Source: Nostoc spongiaeforme FACHB-130
Lineage (GTDB): Bacteria; Cyanobacteriota; Cyanobacteriia; Cyanobacteriales; Nostocaceae
Assembly: GCF_014698475.1 (NCBI RefSeq)
Contig: NZ_JACJTB010000002.1
Span: forward strand, 310,001 to 374,000
Direction: 5' to 3'
DNA length: 64,000 nt
A program made the translations under genes and the position numbers. Of the stretch, positions 54,182 through 63,186 are shown in pieces. The notes under the pieces were generated by a model that worked only from the letters and a program-made list of their open reading frames with translations, did no database searches and was not told the DNA's origin. Position 1 is the first letter of the stretch, and every line of letters starts with the position of its first letter.

Positions 54182-55165
54182 CTAGATTGTAGGATTAATC
54201 ACAAATAACAAAGGCTGTTGGTCTATTTCAGGAAACTCAACTTCTAAAGTATAAGTTGGGTTAAATTCCTGACCAGATAACTCAACATTCAAGCAGCCTG
54301 CACTTGAGGACTGAGCCATTGCCAAAGTACCATCAGCTCGCAATGTCACAATTCCTTTGGTGGGTAAATCAGCCTCAACTCTTAATTGAGTGTGTTTGCC
54401 ACGAGATTGGTATTCAACCCGCAAAGTCAACAAACCTTCACTTGTGAACCATTGTCTTTCTACCACTGGACTGTTTGGTGTCACTGGCAGACTTAAATTT
54501 TCTAGCAGTTGTTTGGCAGCCATTAAAGACAATGCCATTTGTTGACGCGGCTGTAAATCTGGGTAATCGCTCTCGATATTGAGTTTTTGATCGAGAACAT
54601 CCGCAGACCGATAAGTACTTCTGAGTACCAAACCAGCGATATCATTCAGTGCATAAGAAGATTCTTGTGGGAAGAAGTCTTCCACTGCCTGAACTAATTT
54701 AGCTCCCAAAGGCAGTGAAGCAGTTAACAGTGTTTGGCACTTTTCTAGTAATTCGCGGAAAACTGTTTCTGGCAGATTAATTGGCAGATTCAGCTTAGAT
54801 TGTTGTGCTTTCCAACCCCAGGCAGGAACTAAACTGAGCGATCGCTCTTCCAAACGCTCAGGATATTCCATTAATTGTGTTTCCCAAGGAAACAAAGGAG
54901 GCTGGTTTTCGATTTCGGTTTGTAAACGACGCTTGAGTACGGCTTGGAAACGGTCTTGCACAGTAGGAATATCTCCCAGTTTAAAGTTTTGGGGTATCCC
55001 TCCCAACTCTAGATCGCCACTGGCGAAAGTGGCTGCTTGTTGAAGAGAGTTTTCTACCCCGTCTATTTCCTTAAACTCGACCAGGTTAGACTCACTGGTG
55101 TTAACATCATCTGCTAACAGCCAAGTGAGTAATTGGTTTTTTAAGGATTCTGAGTCACTATTCAT
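54182..55165 (-). CDS. patU: PatU, heterocyst pattern protein (single full-length gene)
   Basis: The 327-residue protein directly follows hetZ. In Anabaena sp. PCC 7120 the equivalent is split in two genes (patU5 and patU3), while other filamentous species have one patU; here it is one continuous frame. It has an N-terminal acidic region, a middle with FPWETQLMEYPERLEERSLS and a C-terminal beta-rich part (LRVEADLPTKGIVTLRADGT). ATG 55165 overlaps the hetZ stop by 8 bases, so translation is probably coupled. An in-frame GTG 12 bases upstream is an alternative. Assignment rests on position and resemblance recalled from the family. Confidence 0.8.
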   Translation of the reverse strand: MNSDSESLKNQLLTWLLADDVNTSESNLVEFKEIDGVENSLQQAATFASGDLELGGIPQNFKLGDIPTVQDRFQAVLKRRLQTEIENQPPLFPWETQLMEYPERLEERSLSLVPAWGWKAQQSKLNLPINLPETVFRELLEKCQTLLTASLPLGAKLVQAVEDFFPQESSYALNDIAGLVLRSTYRSADVLDQKLNIESDYPDLQPRQQMALSLMAAKQLLENLSLPVTPNSPVVERQWFTSEGLLTLRVEYQSRGKHTQLRVEADLPTKGIVTLRADGTLAMAQSSSAGCLNVELSGQEFNPTYTLEVEFPEIDQQPLLFVINPTI

Positions 55166-56363
55166 GAGTAGATGCACCTGATCCGGACACTAATGAGTTA
55201 CGAATTTCCCAAGCTTGTTCCAGAACTTTAAACCAGCGTTTTTGCAGTTGTGCCATTGATAACCCTAGAGTTTTTGCAATTTTATCGTCGGGTTGTCCTT
55301 GCTGTTTTAAGTCGAGTAAAGACCGTTGTTTCTCGTCTAGCTGCGAGGTGTAGGCTTCCCATTGCTGGGGAGTCAACCCCAAATTTGTGTGTAAAGAAGC
55401 TTCTAACCATTCGTGTACTAGTTCCCAACGGTGTAATAAAGCGAACCTAATTAAATGATACTTGAAGCGTTGTTGTAAGTAATCTCTCTGACGAGGGGTG
55501 AGATTTAAAATTGCCTCAATTTCTTGTGTGGATAAATCTTTAAGTCTGAGAGAGAAATAATCAGCACAGTCAGATTGTTGTTTCTGCTCCAAATAACTCA
55601 TTAACTCGGTAATCACAACCGAACGCAAAGTGTCTTCTTCGGGTTCTGGTTCTGCTTGTGTGGCCATTGTAGAACGTAATTGCTGGACTGCGGGTTCTTC
55701 CCAAGAACCATCACCATCACCAGAACTACCTTCCGCAGCTTGTTCGATATCAACGCTGGTTTCGGGAGGTTGTTGTTGAGAGAAAGTCTGCGCCCGCAAA
55801 ATAATTAATTGTTGCTGACGACCAGGTAAGGGAATGCGCCGTTTACCATAGCGTTCGGTAAAGGCCATGTATTCTGCCAATTCCAAGAGAGTTTGGGGAC
55901 GATAAGTAGTACCCAATTGATTCTCCCGTCGGAAAGCGTTTAATGCTTCTAAATAAAAACTTTGTAGAAAATCTTCTATGATAGTCAGCCGCCCTTGATA
56001 GCTTAATTGCTTCTGGGGAGGATTAATGTAACGATAAATAATGGCGCTCAGAGTACTGTGTAATTCAACTCTGCCTCTATTGGAACCCAACTGATAATAT
56101 CTCAGACATTGTTGCAGGCGATGTCTGGCTAAGGTCATGGCGGAGCTTTCTACTGAACCGGAAGCTTGGATGCGTTTACTTTCGCTGCAAATTCTGTATA
56201 CTTCGGTAGTAATACGTGTTGCCACATCATGGCAATTCTGTTCTGAGGCTTTGGTTGATTGCCGAAACTCCTTGTACAGGAGTTGAAAGATCACCTCCAC
56301 GCCGATAGTATGTTCTCCCAGAAAAGTTGCGGTTGGAATAGTTGCGGTTGCGGCTGAATTCAT
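55158..56363 (-). CDS. hetZ: HetZ, heterocyst differentiation regulator
   Basis: The 401-residue protein has the same length as Anabaena HetZ. It begins MNSAATATIPTATF and contains RICSESKRIQASGSVESSAM, LARHRLQQCLRYYQLGSNRG and YRYINPPQKQLSYQGRLTII, which I recall as strongly conserved HetZ sequence. The C-terminus has DLKQQGQPDDKIAKTLGLSM, a helix-turn-helix-like region. HetZ works with HetR and HetP in early heterocyst differentiation. The middle (about 200-240) is acidic and low-complexity. patU follows with an 8-base overlap. HetP-type protein is encoded 25 kb away. Confidence 0.9.
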   Translation of the reverse strand: MNSAATATIPTATFLGEHTIGVEVIFQLLYKEFRQSTKASEQNCHDVATRITTEVYRICSESKRIQASGSVESSAMTLARHRLQQCLRYYQLGSNRGRVELHSTLSAIIYRYINPPQKQLSYQGRLTIIEDFLQSFYLEALNAFRRENQLGTTYRPQTLLELAEYMAFTERYGKRRIPLPGRQQQLIILRAQTFSQQQPPETSVDIEQAAEGSSGDGDGSWEEPAVQQLRSTMATQAEPEPEEDTLRSVVITELMSYLEQKQQSDCADYFSLRLKDLSTQEIEAILNLTPRQRDYLQQRFKYHLIRFALLHRWELVHEWLEASLHTNLGLTPQQWEAYTSQLDEKQRSLLDLKQQGQPDDKIAKTLGLSMAQLQKRWFKVLEQAWEIRNSLVSGSGASTHE

Positions 56364-56460
56364 AGTCTCGGTGTTTAAAAGACCCTAACATATATAGAAA
56401 CAACCTGTACGACTGTAGGTATTGGCTTTTTGCGTTTTGCCTTGAAGCTAAACGCAGGTC

Positions 56461-56478
56461 TATCCTGCATTCAGGATA
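56461..56478. promoter_or_regulatory. TATCCTG inverted repeat in the hetZ upstream region
   Basis: TATCCTG-CATT-CAGGATA (56461-56478, 7-bp arms) lies about 100 bp before hetZ and about 90 bp before the divergent gene at 56570. It may be an operator for either gene. I could not place the known HetR site. Confidence 0.4.
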
Positions 56479-56569
56479 TAGCTGATTTTATTATTCCCAA
56501 GTTGGCGGGAATTTTTCACACTTTAACCTGCTGTGATTGCCATTACCCAAAAGCCGTTGACAAGTCATG

Positions 56570-57052
56570 ATGGATTTAGAAACACAAATTCAATTGCTGA
56601 TCGACAATGCACCCCGCGATGGTATTTCACCTCATCTTGTTACAGCAATTGTTCCTGCTTTTCGTGCGATCGCTCAACAATTACGCCACTCCCAGTACTA
56701 TATTCTCCAAAAGGAGGGAAGCTGGGTCTTAACTACATTGAGCCACCGTACAGATCCAAGTTTGGAGAAGCAGGTGATTTACGCTTTTTCTACCATACAG
56801 GATGTTTCCCTAATTTCATCTGCTGGGCGAGACCCTCAAGTGGTTGCCACACCCATTGCTGTCACCCATATTTTGTTCCAATTAATCGCCCTAGCACCCG
56901 TAGATAGCATAGTTTTTTTAGAAACACCTGGAACATTAGCTCATACTGTTGAAATCCAGCGTTCTCAGTTGGAAAAAACCATTCAAAAACAACTAAAACA
57001 AAGCCTCAAACACAAAAAAACTTCCAGAAAAATACCACCAGATATTGCTTAA
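56570..57052 (+). CDS. Conserved cyanobacterial hypothetical protein
   Basis: The 160-residue protein begins MDLETQIQLLIDNAPRDGIS and includes HLVTAIVPAFRAIAQQLRHS and YYILQKEGSWVLTTLSHR. The C-terminal third is basic and helical (IQKQLKQSLKHKKTSRKIP). I recognise no domain. It lies divergently from hetZ, about 200 bp away. An ATG one codon earlier is equally possible. Confidence 0.7.
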   Translation: MDLETQIQLLIDNAPRDGISPHLVTAIVPAFRAIAQQLRHSQYYILQKEGSWVLTTLSHRTDPSLEKQVIYAFSTIQDVSLISSAGRDPQVVATPIAVTHILFQLIALAPVDSIVFLETPGTLAHTVEIQRSQLEKTIQKQLKQSLKHKKTSRKIPPDIA

Positions 57053-57137
57053 AAAAATTTGGAGTTGGGAGTTCTTGGATACATCTCCAATTGTTTCACT
57101 CCCAACTCCAACATCAAAACTTTATGATTAAAAATTT

Positions 57138-58109
57138 TTAATAAAGCCGACTCAACACATATTCAGTGATGTCAATTAAGGCTTGGCGTGATTCTGATGG
57201 GGGCAGAATTGCAATGTCTTCAGCTGCCAATTTGGCATGATGGGCAGCTAATTCCCGCGCTTGCTGTATGCCTTGACTATCTTGAATCAATGCCAAGGCC
57301 TGCTCTAAATCTTGTGATTGGGCAAACTGGCGTTCAATCAGCACTTCTAAATATGGTTTTTCCTCTAGGGCGAATAAAACAGGTGCCGTCAAGTTACCAC
57401 TTTTCAAATCAGAACCTGCTGGTTTACCTAGAGTGTCTGTAGTACTGGTGAAATCTAAGATGTCATCCACTATCTGAAATGCTAAACCCACATTCCGCCC
57501 ATAGTTATACAAGTGCTGGGCAATTTCTGGGCTAACATCACTCAGTAATCCTGCGGCTTTGGCACTGTTAGCAATTAATGAAGCAGTTTTGTAATAGCTC
57601 TTTTGCAGGTAAGTTTCTATTGCCAAGCCGCTATCAAAGCGGTTCATCCCTTGCTGAATTTCTCCAGTCGCCAAATCCATAATGACTTCGGAGAGGAGTT
57701 TGACTACTTCTAAATTGTCTAAATTTGCCAAATACCAAGATGATTGAGCAAAGAGAAAGTCTCCTGCGAGGACAGCAATGCGATTGCCAAACAAGCTGTG
57801 AACAGTCGCTACGCCACGGCGCATCTGTGACTCATCTACCACATCGTCATGCACTAAGCTGGCCGTGTGAATCATTTCGGTGATTTCGGCTAGACGGCGG
57901 TGACGCTGGGTGATGTCTTCTTCTAACATTGTTGCCCGCGATATCAGCAGGACGATCGCTGGTCGGATGCGCTTTCCCCCAGCTCCGAATAAATGTTCGG
58001 CGGCGGCAAAAAGAATGGGATGGCGATTGCCAACTAGCTGCTTTAGGTTATCGGCTAGTATTTGCAAATCTGCTTCCACAGGGGTAAACAGGGAGGTAGC
58101 TGGGGTCAT
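57138..58109 (-). CDS. sds: Solanesyl (all-trans-polyprenyl) diphosphate synthase
   Basis: The 323-residue protein has the first Asp-rich motif VHDDVVDESQMRRG and second motif QIVDDILDFTSTTDTLGKPA, with LFGAGGKRIRPA and FGNRIAVLAGDFLFA between. It builds the long isoprenoid tail of plastoquinone. The chain length is inferred from the family in cyanobacteria, not from the sequence alone. ATG 58109 fits family length. Confidence 0.9.
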   Translation of the reverse strand: MTPATSLFTPVEADLQILADNLKQLVGNRHPILFAAAEHLFGAGGKRIRPAIVLLISRATMLEEDITQRHRRLAEITEMIHTASLVHDDVVDESQMRRGVATVHSLFGNRIAVLAGDFLFAQSSWYLANLDNLEVVKLLSEVIMDLATGEIQQGMNRFDSGLAIETYLQKSYYKTASLIANSAKAAGLLSDVSPEIAQHLYNYGRNVGLAFQIVDDILDFTSTTDTLGKPAGSDLKSGNLTAPVLFALEEKPYLEVLIERQFAQSQDLEQALALIQDSQGIQQARELAAHHAKLAAEDIAILPPSESRQALIDITEYVLSRLY

Positions 58110-59345
58110 GGATGGCCGGACTCTGGCTTAGGTTACGAAAGTTTACATATCCTATACTCATTTTAAGATAACCATGTGCCAGCGCAAAGTTTTGCTGAGA
58201 GAATACTTGCTTTCTCGTTAAATGACAATCACAGCTATTGCCCTACTGTCAAGGCAAACAGGCTGTTTTAGCGGTCTTAAACTTGATGAAAAAAATTTTT
58301 GTAGTTCCCAAAGAAATCTGAGAACTGCATCACAGCATGGTTGCTCCACAGCATGGTTCAACATACAAGCTTATACTTAATAAATATTAAGCGTAAAATT
58401 ATCTGCTGCTACGAGTAGATGATGTAAAGAAATATAACAAGTCAGTTTGGGAGAATCATAATTTTTATCAATGGTTCTAGCGACGATTCCCGATGAGTGG
58501 TTTATGTTTTCTAGACTCAGAATTTTATGTCTTTTTCAGTATGCTAAGTATATATACAAGTATAAGAAAATTAAATAATTGAGTCGGCTAATTCAGTAAG
58601 CATTATTCTTGAGGAATATCTTTGATTTTTACTATAAATTTATATTTAACATCCCTAAACCTGGGTAATAATAACTACATTAACAGGGTGTTAGGTTTTG
58701 ATGATTTATGCTCCAATAAGACAAAAATAATATTTTTAATCAAAGAAAAACTTGTGGCATCCGTGAATTTAACCTGCTAAAAAATTCAAAATTTAGCCTC
58801 AAGTTTGGCTTAAAAGTCAGGTTCATTGTGTTACGCTAAAATGTAGGGATTTTAAATTTTTCAGGTATTGACAGCGTGGAGGTAAAGCACTTTTTGGTGG
58901 CGTTACCTGCTCGTTGTTTTGAATCCAGAATAGCTAATTGCCAACAGCATAAAACCAAGAGACTTATTTCTTGTGATTCTGTAGTGGCAGATAAACTTCT
59001 TGGGATGGAGTGAAGCGATGTCCTTACAGGATTTCGTTTTCGGCTTGCAGCTTGCGCTGGGAGTCGTGGTATATCCTACCACAGAGGTGTGAAAAGCAAT
59101 AATGCAGACTAAGTAAACTGCTGAGGAGCGCGGTTAATTATGCCATTTGGCAAATTTACCGTTGTGGGATTTATTGTCTGCAAATAACTTCAATTAAATA
59201 GTTAACTTGATTGACCGAAGAGCTTCATAACTCTACGGCAGATTTAGCATAGCAAACTGCGACCATCAAGAATGATCTTGCATGGTTGAAGTTCTACGTA
59301 TGGGATGAAAATTGATATTTTTCGGGGAAAAAAGTTGGTAGAACA
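58110..59345. other. Long intergenic region, 1.2 kb, with structured GC-richer part
   Basis: No protein gene is supported in 58110-59345. Around 58860-59100 the sequence is GC-richer than its surroundings and shows several pairings, for example AGGTAA (near 58878) with TTACCT and GTGGTA-TATCC-TACCAC (about 59067). It might be a long leader of the gene at 59346 or a small RNA. TAAAAT near 58846 is a possible -10 element. Confidence 0.35.
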
Positions 59346-59564
59346 ATGATTTACGCTAATATGCCTATGATGATTTTTATTTTAGCTGCTGGGTATTTAT
59401 TCACTGTTTATCTATTATTAGCACTAGCAAAGCGCAGTAGTCAAAAATCTGTTGCTCAGAATTCTTTCTCAAAATCCAAGAATCATGAGAAACATCAGCA
59501 GGAGATATCTGTCGCCTCACAAGTAACTGAGGTGGTAAACAGTCACGAGTCAATAGTCACATGA
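59346..59564 (+). CDS. Small membrane protein (72 residues)
   Basis: It has one N-terminal membrane helix (MMIFILAAGYLFTVYLLLAL) and a polar basic tail (KRSSQKSVAQNSFSKSKNHE). The start ATG 59346 follows a weak GGTAG. A long leader of up to 480 bases may precede it. I do not recognise a family. The clear membrane helix followed by a polar tail argues for a real gene. Confidence 0.5.
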   Translation: MIYANMPMMIFILAAGYLFTVYLLLALAKRSSQKSVAQNSFSKSKNHEKHQQEISVASQVTEVVNSHESIVT

Positions 59565-59607
59565 ATTATAGGAATAAGGTTTGATTCCCAAAACTACTGG
59601 TGTATAC

Positions 59608-59642
59608 AGGGAGTAGGGAGTAGAGAGTGGGGAGTAGGAAAG
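59608..59642. repeat. GGGAGTA heptamer repeat
   Basis: AGGGAGTAGGGAGTAGAGAG and GTGGGGAGTAGG units form an STRR-type repeat after the small membrane gene. They match the repeats near 9750 and 35820 and the inverted CTCCCTA near 43650. Confidence 0.7.
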
Positions 59643-59675
59643 AAGTCTTATCTGGAATCAAATATGAGTCCTATG

Positions 59676-59710
59676 ATGAAGTATGAAATTTCTGAAGTTT
59701 CATACTTCAT
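59676..59710 (-). terminator. Hairpin immediately after murI
   Basis: ATGAAGTATGAAA (59676-59688) is perfectly complementary to 59698-59710, with a 9-base loop. It lies 7 bases past the murI stop. No T-run follows on the minus strand, so termination is likely but not certain. Confidence 0.6.
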
Positions 59711-59716
59711 TTTGGT

Positions 59717-60583
59717 TTATGAAAGTTGGGAAACAACTGTGTTATTTAAATCTACGACTTCGACCAATGGGGTATGACCTAGCCATTGGACTGCTGACTG
59801 AGCAAATTGTTGGGGACAACCGCTAACAACAAAGCGAGTTGGTAATGGCGGGTGAGTATTAGTTAAGCCCAACAACTCTAAATCTTGGGAACAAGCACCG
59901 ACAACGTGAACAGCCGGGTCAACTAATTTGACATAGTTGGGAAGTAGCGATCGCAGTACTGGTGCTAAATGGGGATAATGAGTACAGCCGTAGACTAAAG
60001 TATCAATTTCTTGCTGAAGTAAAGGCTCTAAATAAGAACGGGCTACCTCAGTAGTGTAAGGGTCATTGATGCGATTCTGCTCAATCAGTGGGACAAACTC
60101 TGGACAGCCAACTTGCCAAACTTGTACTTCGGGGTCAATTTCGAGAATGGCTTGCTTATAAGCATTACTTTTAGCTGTAGCTGGGGTAGCAATTACACCA
60201 ATGCGCTTACCTTGTTGTACCGCCGCCTTCGCACCAGGGAGAATTACACCCAAAATTGGAATATTAAATTCTTGACGAACAATGTCTAAAGCGAGGGCGG
60301 AACTGGTGTTACAAGCCATCACTACCATTTTGACTTTTTGTTGCTCCATCCAGGAGAGAATTTCGCGCACAAACTGAAGAATTTCGGCTTGAGAACGAAT
60401 CCCGTAAGGTAGCCTAGCGGTATCACCAAAGTAAATAATCGATTCGTTTGGTAGTTGGCGGTAAATTTGTCGCAGTACCGTTAACCCACCCACACCACTG
60501 TCAAAAACCCCGATAGGGGCGCGTTGAGGTTCTTTATCAGAAAAATCGTAAAGATTACCTTCAAAAATGGAAGATGAATACAC
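59717..60583 (-). CDS. murI: Glutamate racemase
   Basis: The 288-residue protein has IGVFDSGVGGLTVLRQIYRQ at the N-terminus, FGDTARLPYG and the two catalytic cysteines in VMACNTSSALALD and VYGCTHYPHL. It converts L- to D-glutamate for peptidoglycan. The first ~20 residues precede the conserved core and the exact start may lie within them. It follows the amidase gene on the same strand. Confidence 0.95.
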   Translation of the reverse strand: MYSSSIFEGNLYDFSDKEPQRAPIGVFDSGVGGLTVLRQIYRQLPNESIIYFGDTARLPYGIRSQAEILQFVREILSWMEQQKVKMVVMACNTSSALALDIVRQEFNIPILGVILPGAKAAVQQGKRIGVIATPATAKSNAYKQAILEIDPEVQVWQVGCPEFVPLIEQNRINDPYTTEVARSYLEPLLQQEIDTLVYGCTHYPHLAPVLRSLLPNYVKLVDPAVHVVGACSQDLELLGLTNTHPPLPTRFVVSGCPQQFAQSAVQWLGHTPLVEVVDLNNTVVSQLS

Positions 60584-60817
60584 AGGCAGATATTGATTTA
60601 GGTTTTAGCAATTAAAATACAGAATTTAGCAGACAATTTGTGAACTGACTAGTTTAGCAAATAGAATTCAGGAGTCAGAAGTCAGAATAAGTGAAAGATT
60701 TCTCTACAAATAGCTGGTTTAAGACATCTACTGATTAATTCTGACTGCTGAACTTCTTCTGCAAATATCACCTCATTAATTAAAAACTTGTACTATATTT
60801 TGAGATTGGCTGTATTC

Positions 60818-62677
60818 TTACCTTTGGCGTAAGTACTTGAGAATACCACGAGCGATCGCTTCTGCCATCCGATTTTGATATTCTGGAGAACCTAGGCGGG
60901 GATTATCTTCTCTACCAGTCATATAACCTGTTTCTACTAAAATCGAGGGCATAGAACTTTTTCTCAAGACATAAAATCGCGCTTTGCGTGTGCCTCGGTC
61001 TTTAATTGTGCCAATATCTTCCAGAATAGTTTTACGAACTACTTCAGCTAAAGCATAACCACTATCGTAGTAATATACCTCTAAGCCATTCACATCAGAG
61101 CGATTATCTACAGAATTAGCATGGATACTCACAAATAAAGTTGCATTGGCGCGTTCAGCAATATCTACTCTTCCTTGAAGTTCAACAAAAAAGTCAGCAT
61201 CTCTGGTGAGGACTGCTTGTACACCATTGCGTTCTAGAATTGCGGCTACTCGTTTGCCAATGGGTAAAATCACATCTTTTTCTAATAATCCTCCCAAACC
61301 AGGAGCGCCAGAATCCTTACCACCATGTCCAGGATCAATCACTACTATCAATTTGCCGTTGGGGACTGGGCGTGGCGGTTGTACTGAGATATCGCTAGGT
61401 GAAGGTAGAGGTGGTAAAACTATTGGTGGTGTAACTGCGCGAGTGCGTTGTAACTGTACAGCCAACAACTGATTACTAACTTGGTTGACTTCCCCAATTT
61501 GCACTCCCGCAGCTGGTTGAATCAAAATATTGACAGAATCATCTTGGGGTTGCAAACGTACCCGCAAAATGGGACTATTGGCATTAAAAGTAGGGCCGAT
61601 CACTCTGGGGGCTAATTGAGAATTAGCGATCGCAATCCGAAATAAACTAGAGGATCGATCCCAGCCACCCCTAGCAGATACAGGTCTGTTAGAGCGAATT
61701 AACAGTTGTGTGCCGTTCTCGGCTAACTCCACCGCTTGAATGATGGCGGGTGAGTCGTTAGCCTGGGAAATGACATTGCTATCACTATTTCCTGGCAATC
61801 TCACTAGCCGATTCGGTATAATTACAAACCCACCAACGCTACTATTACTGGCTCGCCAATCAGGACTATTTGGTTCCACATATAAGGTGATGCGGGCTGT
61901 TGGTTGTCGCATTTGCAACTGAGAAAATTGAATCCGACTGACACCATAACGATTCACCGATAAATCTTGTGACGATAAACCAGAAGACAAAGACGCACCA
62001 GCAATATCGATATGAACTGCGCGTTTGTCAGAACTGCGATTTACCTGAATCTGGGGATTACCACCATTAGTCCGAACAAAAAAACCATCCCCAGTGACTC
62101 GCAAACTTTCCAGTTGAGTCACAGCAGCGAGAGTGTTACCAGGAATTCTGGTATTTGATGTTACTGGGTCGGGTTTGACAACAGAGTAGATATTTCTAGA
62201 AGGAAAGTTGGAATTAGGTGTTGTTTCTAAAGGCTGGGGTTCTGGCTGGAGTGAAATATCTGCTGATGAAGTGATGGGTATGGTGGTTGGTGTCGGTAAT
62301 TGTACTAACCAACGGCTACCATTAGTAGGAATAAATTTGATTGCTTGGGGGTCAATAGTATAACCAGGAGCCAGTTCAACAACAATTCTGGCGGTCTGGG
62401 GGTCAAATTGTCCCACCCGAATTGAGCGGACTGCGCCACCTACAGGTTGTGTTAACTGTGGTCTGCCAAAATCTGTATCTGGTAAATCGATTACCAACCG
62501 AGTAGGATTGAAAATAAGTTGCGCTTTGGGTTGCACCGCTCCCAAAGTATTAAATTCTAAGCGGTTTTGCCTAGCATCAAAGCGCCAAGATTCCAGCTTT
62601 GCTGCCAAAGCAGGTGACGATAATAAAAAGATTGTTCCAATAGTACCGGTTAGTAACCAGTGTAGTTTCACAGTCAT
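60818..62677 (-). CDS. N-acetylmuramoyl-L-alanine amidase, AMIN + Amidase_3 (AmiC2-like)
   Basis: The 619-residue protein has a signal peptide (LLTGTIGTIFLLSSPALA-AK), an AMIN domain (LESWRFDARQNRLEFNTLG ... VRSIRVGQFDPQTARIVVEL), a second AMIN-like region and a C-terminal Amidase_3 domain. The zinc site is DPGHGGKDSGA, Glu in GGLLEKDVILPI, and SIHANS; the second catalytic Glu is in SILVETGYMTG. In Anabaena two adjacent amiC genes open nanopores in the septal cell wall for cell-cell communication. The tandem partner lies upstream (63187-64000). I assign it as the AmiC2-type by position, so the number is tentative. Confidence 0.9.
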   Translation of the reverse strand: MTVKLHWLLTGTIGTIFLLSSPALAAKLESWRFDARQNRLEFNTLGAVQPKAQLIFNPTRLVIDLPDTDFGRPQLTQPVGGAVRSIRVGQFDPQTARIVVELAPGYTIDPQAIKFIPTNGSRWLVQLPTPTTIPITSSADISLQPEPQPLETTPNSNFPSRNIYSVVKPDPVTSNTRIPGNTLAAVTQLESLRVTGDGFFVRTNGGNPQIQVNRSSDKRAVHIDIAGASLSSGLSSQDLSVNRYGVSRIQFSQLQMRQPTARITLYVEPNSPDWRASNSSVGGFVIIPNRLVRLPGNSDSNVISQANDSPAIIQAVELAENGTQLLIRSNRPVSARGGWDRSSSLFRIAIANSQLAPRVIGPTFNANSPILRVRLQPQDDSVNILIQPAAGVQIGEVNQVSNQLLAVQLQRTRAVTPPIVLPPLPSPSDISVQPPRPVPNGKLIVVIDPGHGGKDSGAPGLGGLLEKDVILPIGKRVAAILERNGVQAVLTRDADFFVELQGRVDIAERANATLFVSIHANSVDNRSDVNGLEVYYYDSGYALAEVVRKTILEDIGTIKDRGTRKARFYVLRKSSMPSILVETGYMTGREDNPRLGSPEYQNRMAEAIARGILKYLRQR

Positions 62678-63186
62678 TTCTCCTAATTTCTGTTCATAGA
62701 AGCAGTCAATATGTCCACGTATCTATTGGTAAATCCTCACACCGTCACCGCCAAACCTAGTTTTAATTCTAGAAGTCTGTATGGTGGACATTGTTCATCA
62801 GAACTTCTGTAACAGCCAGTAATTATGTGCTGGCACTCAAGACAATAAATACTTTCAGTCAATATACATAAAATCAGTAGGAATTAGTTTTGAGTTGTTT
62901 GATGGCTGATTATCAATGTACCCAAAAAGTTATTCCTACTATCAACTGACGACGGGAAATCTGGCGACATTTAATCTAGCATTTTGAGCAGAAAATGATA
63001 TGTAAATGTATCTACTAGTACTAAAAAATTAGTTCTCACCCAAAAAGTGAGAACAAGAAATTTTCATCAGTGATATTACAGTCAGATTTTGCTTGGTATC
63101 AGCAAGATGACGATTAAGCAGACAAAACTATGAATTATTCATCGGATTAGTTAAGTATTTTTACTAAAATCTGCTAACTATATAAC
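62678..63186. other. Intergenic DNA between tandem amiC genes
   Basis: This 509-bp stretch holds the hairpin at 63032-63054 and probably a promoter for the downstream amidase. No gene or RNA was seen. Confidence 0.5.
63025..63054 (-). terminator. Hairpin terminator after the upstream amidase
   Basis: GTTCTCAC (63032-63039) pairs with GTGAGAAC (63047-63054) around a CCAAAAA loop. On the minus strand the stem is followed by TAATTTTTTAG, a T-run, so it fits a rho-independent terminator and separates the two amiC genes. Confidence 0.75.

Noticed and set aside
59137-59155. GCCATTTGGC near 59.14 kb as another copy of the shared operator
   Set aside because: The spacer is two bases rather than three and there is no linked gene of the locus.
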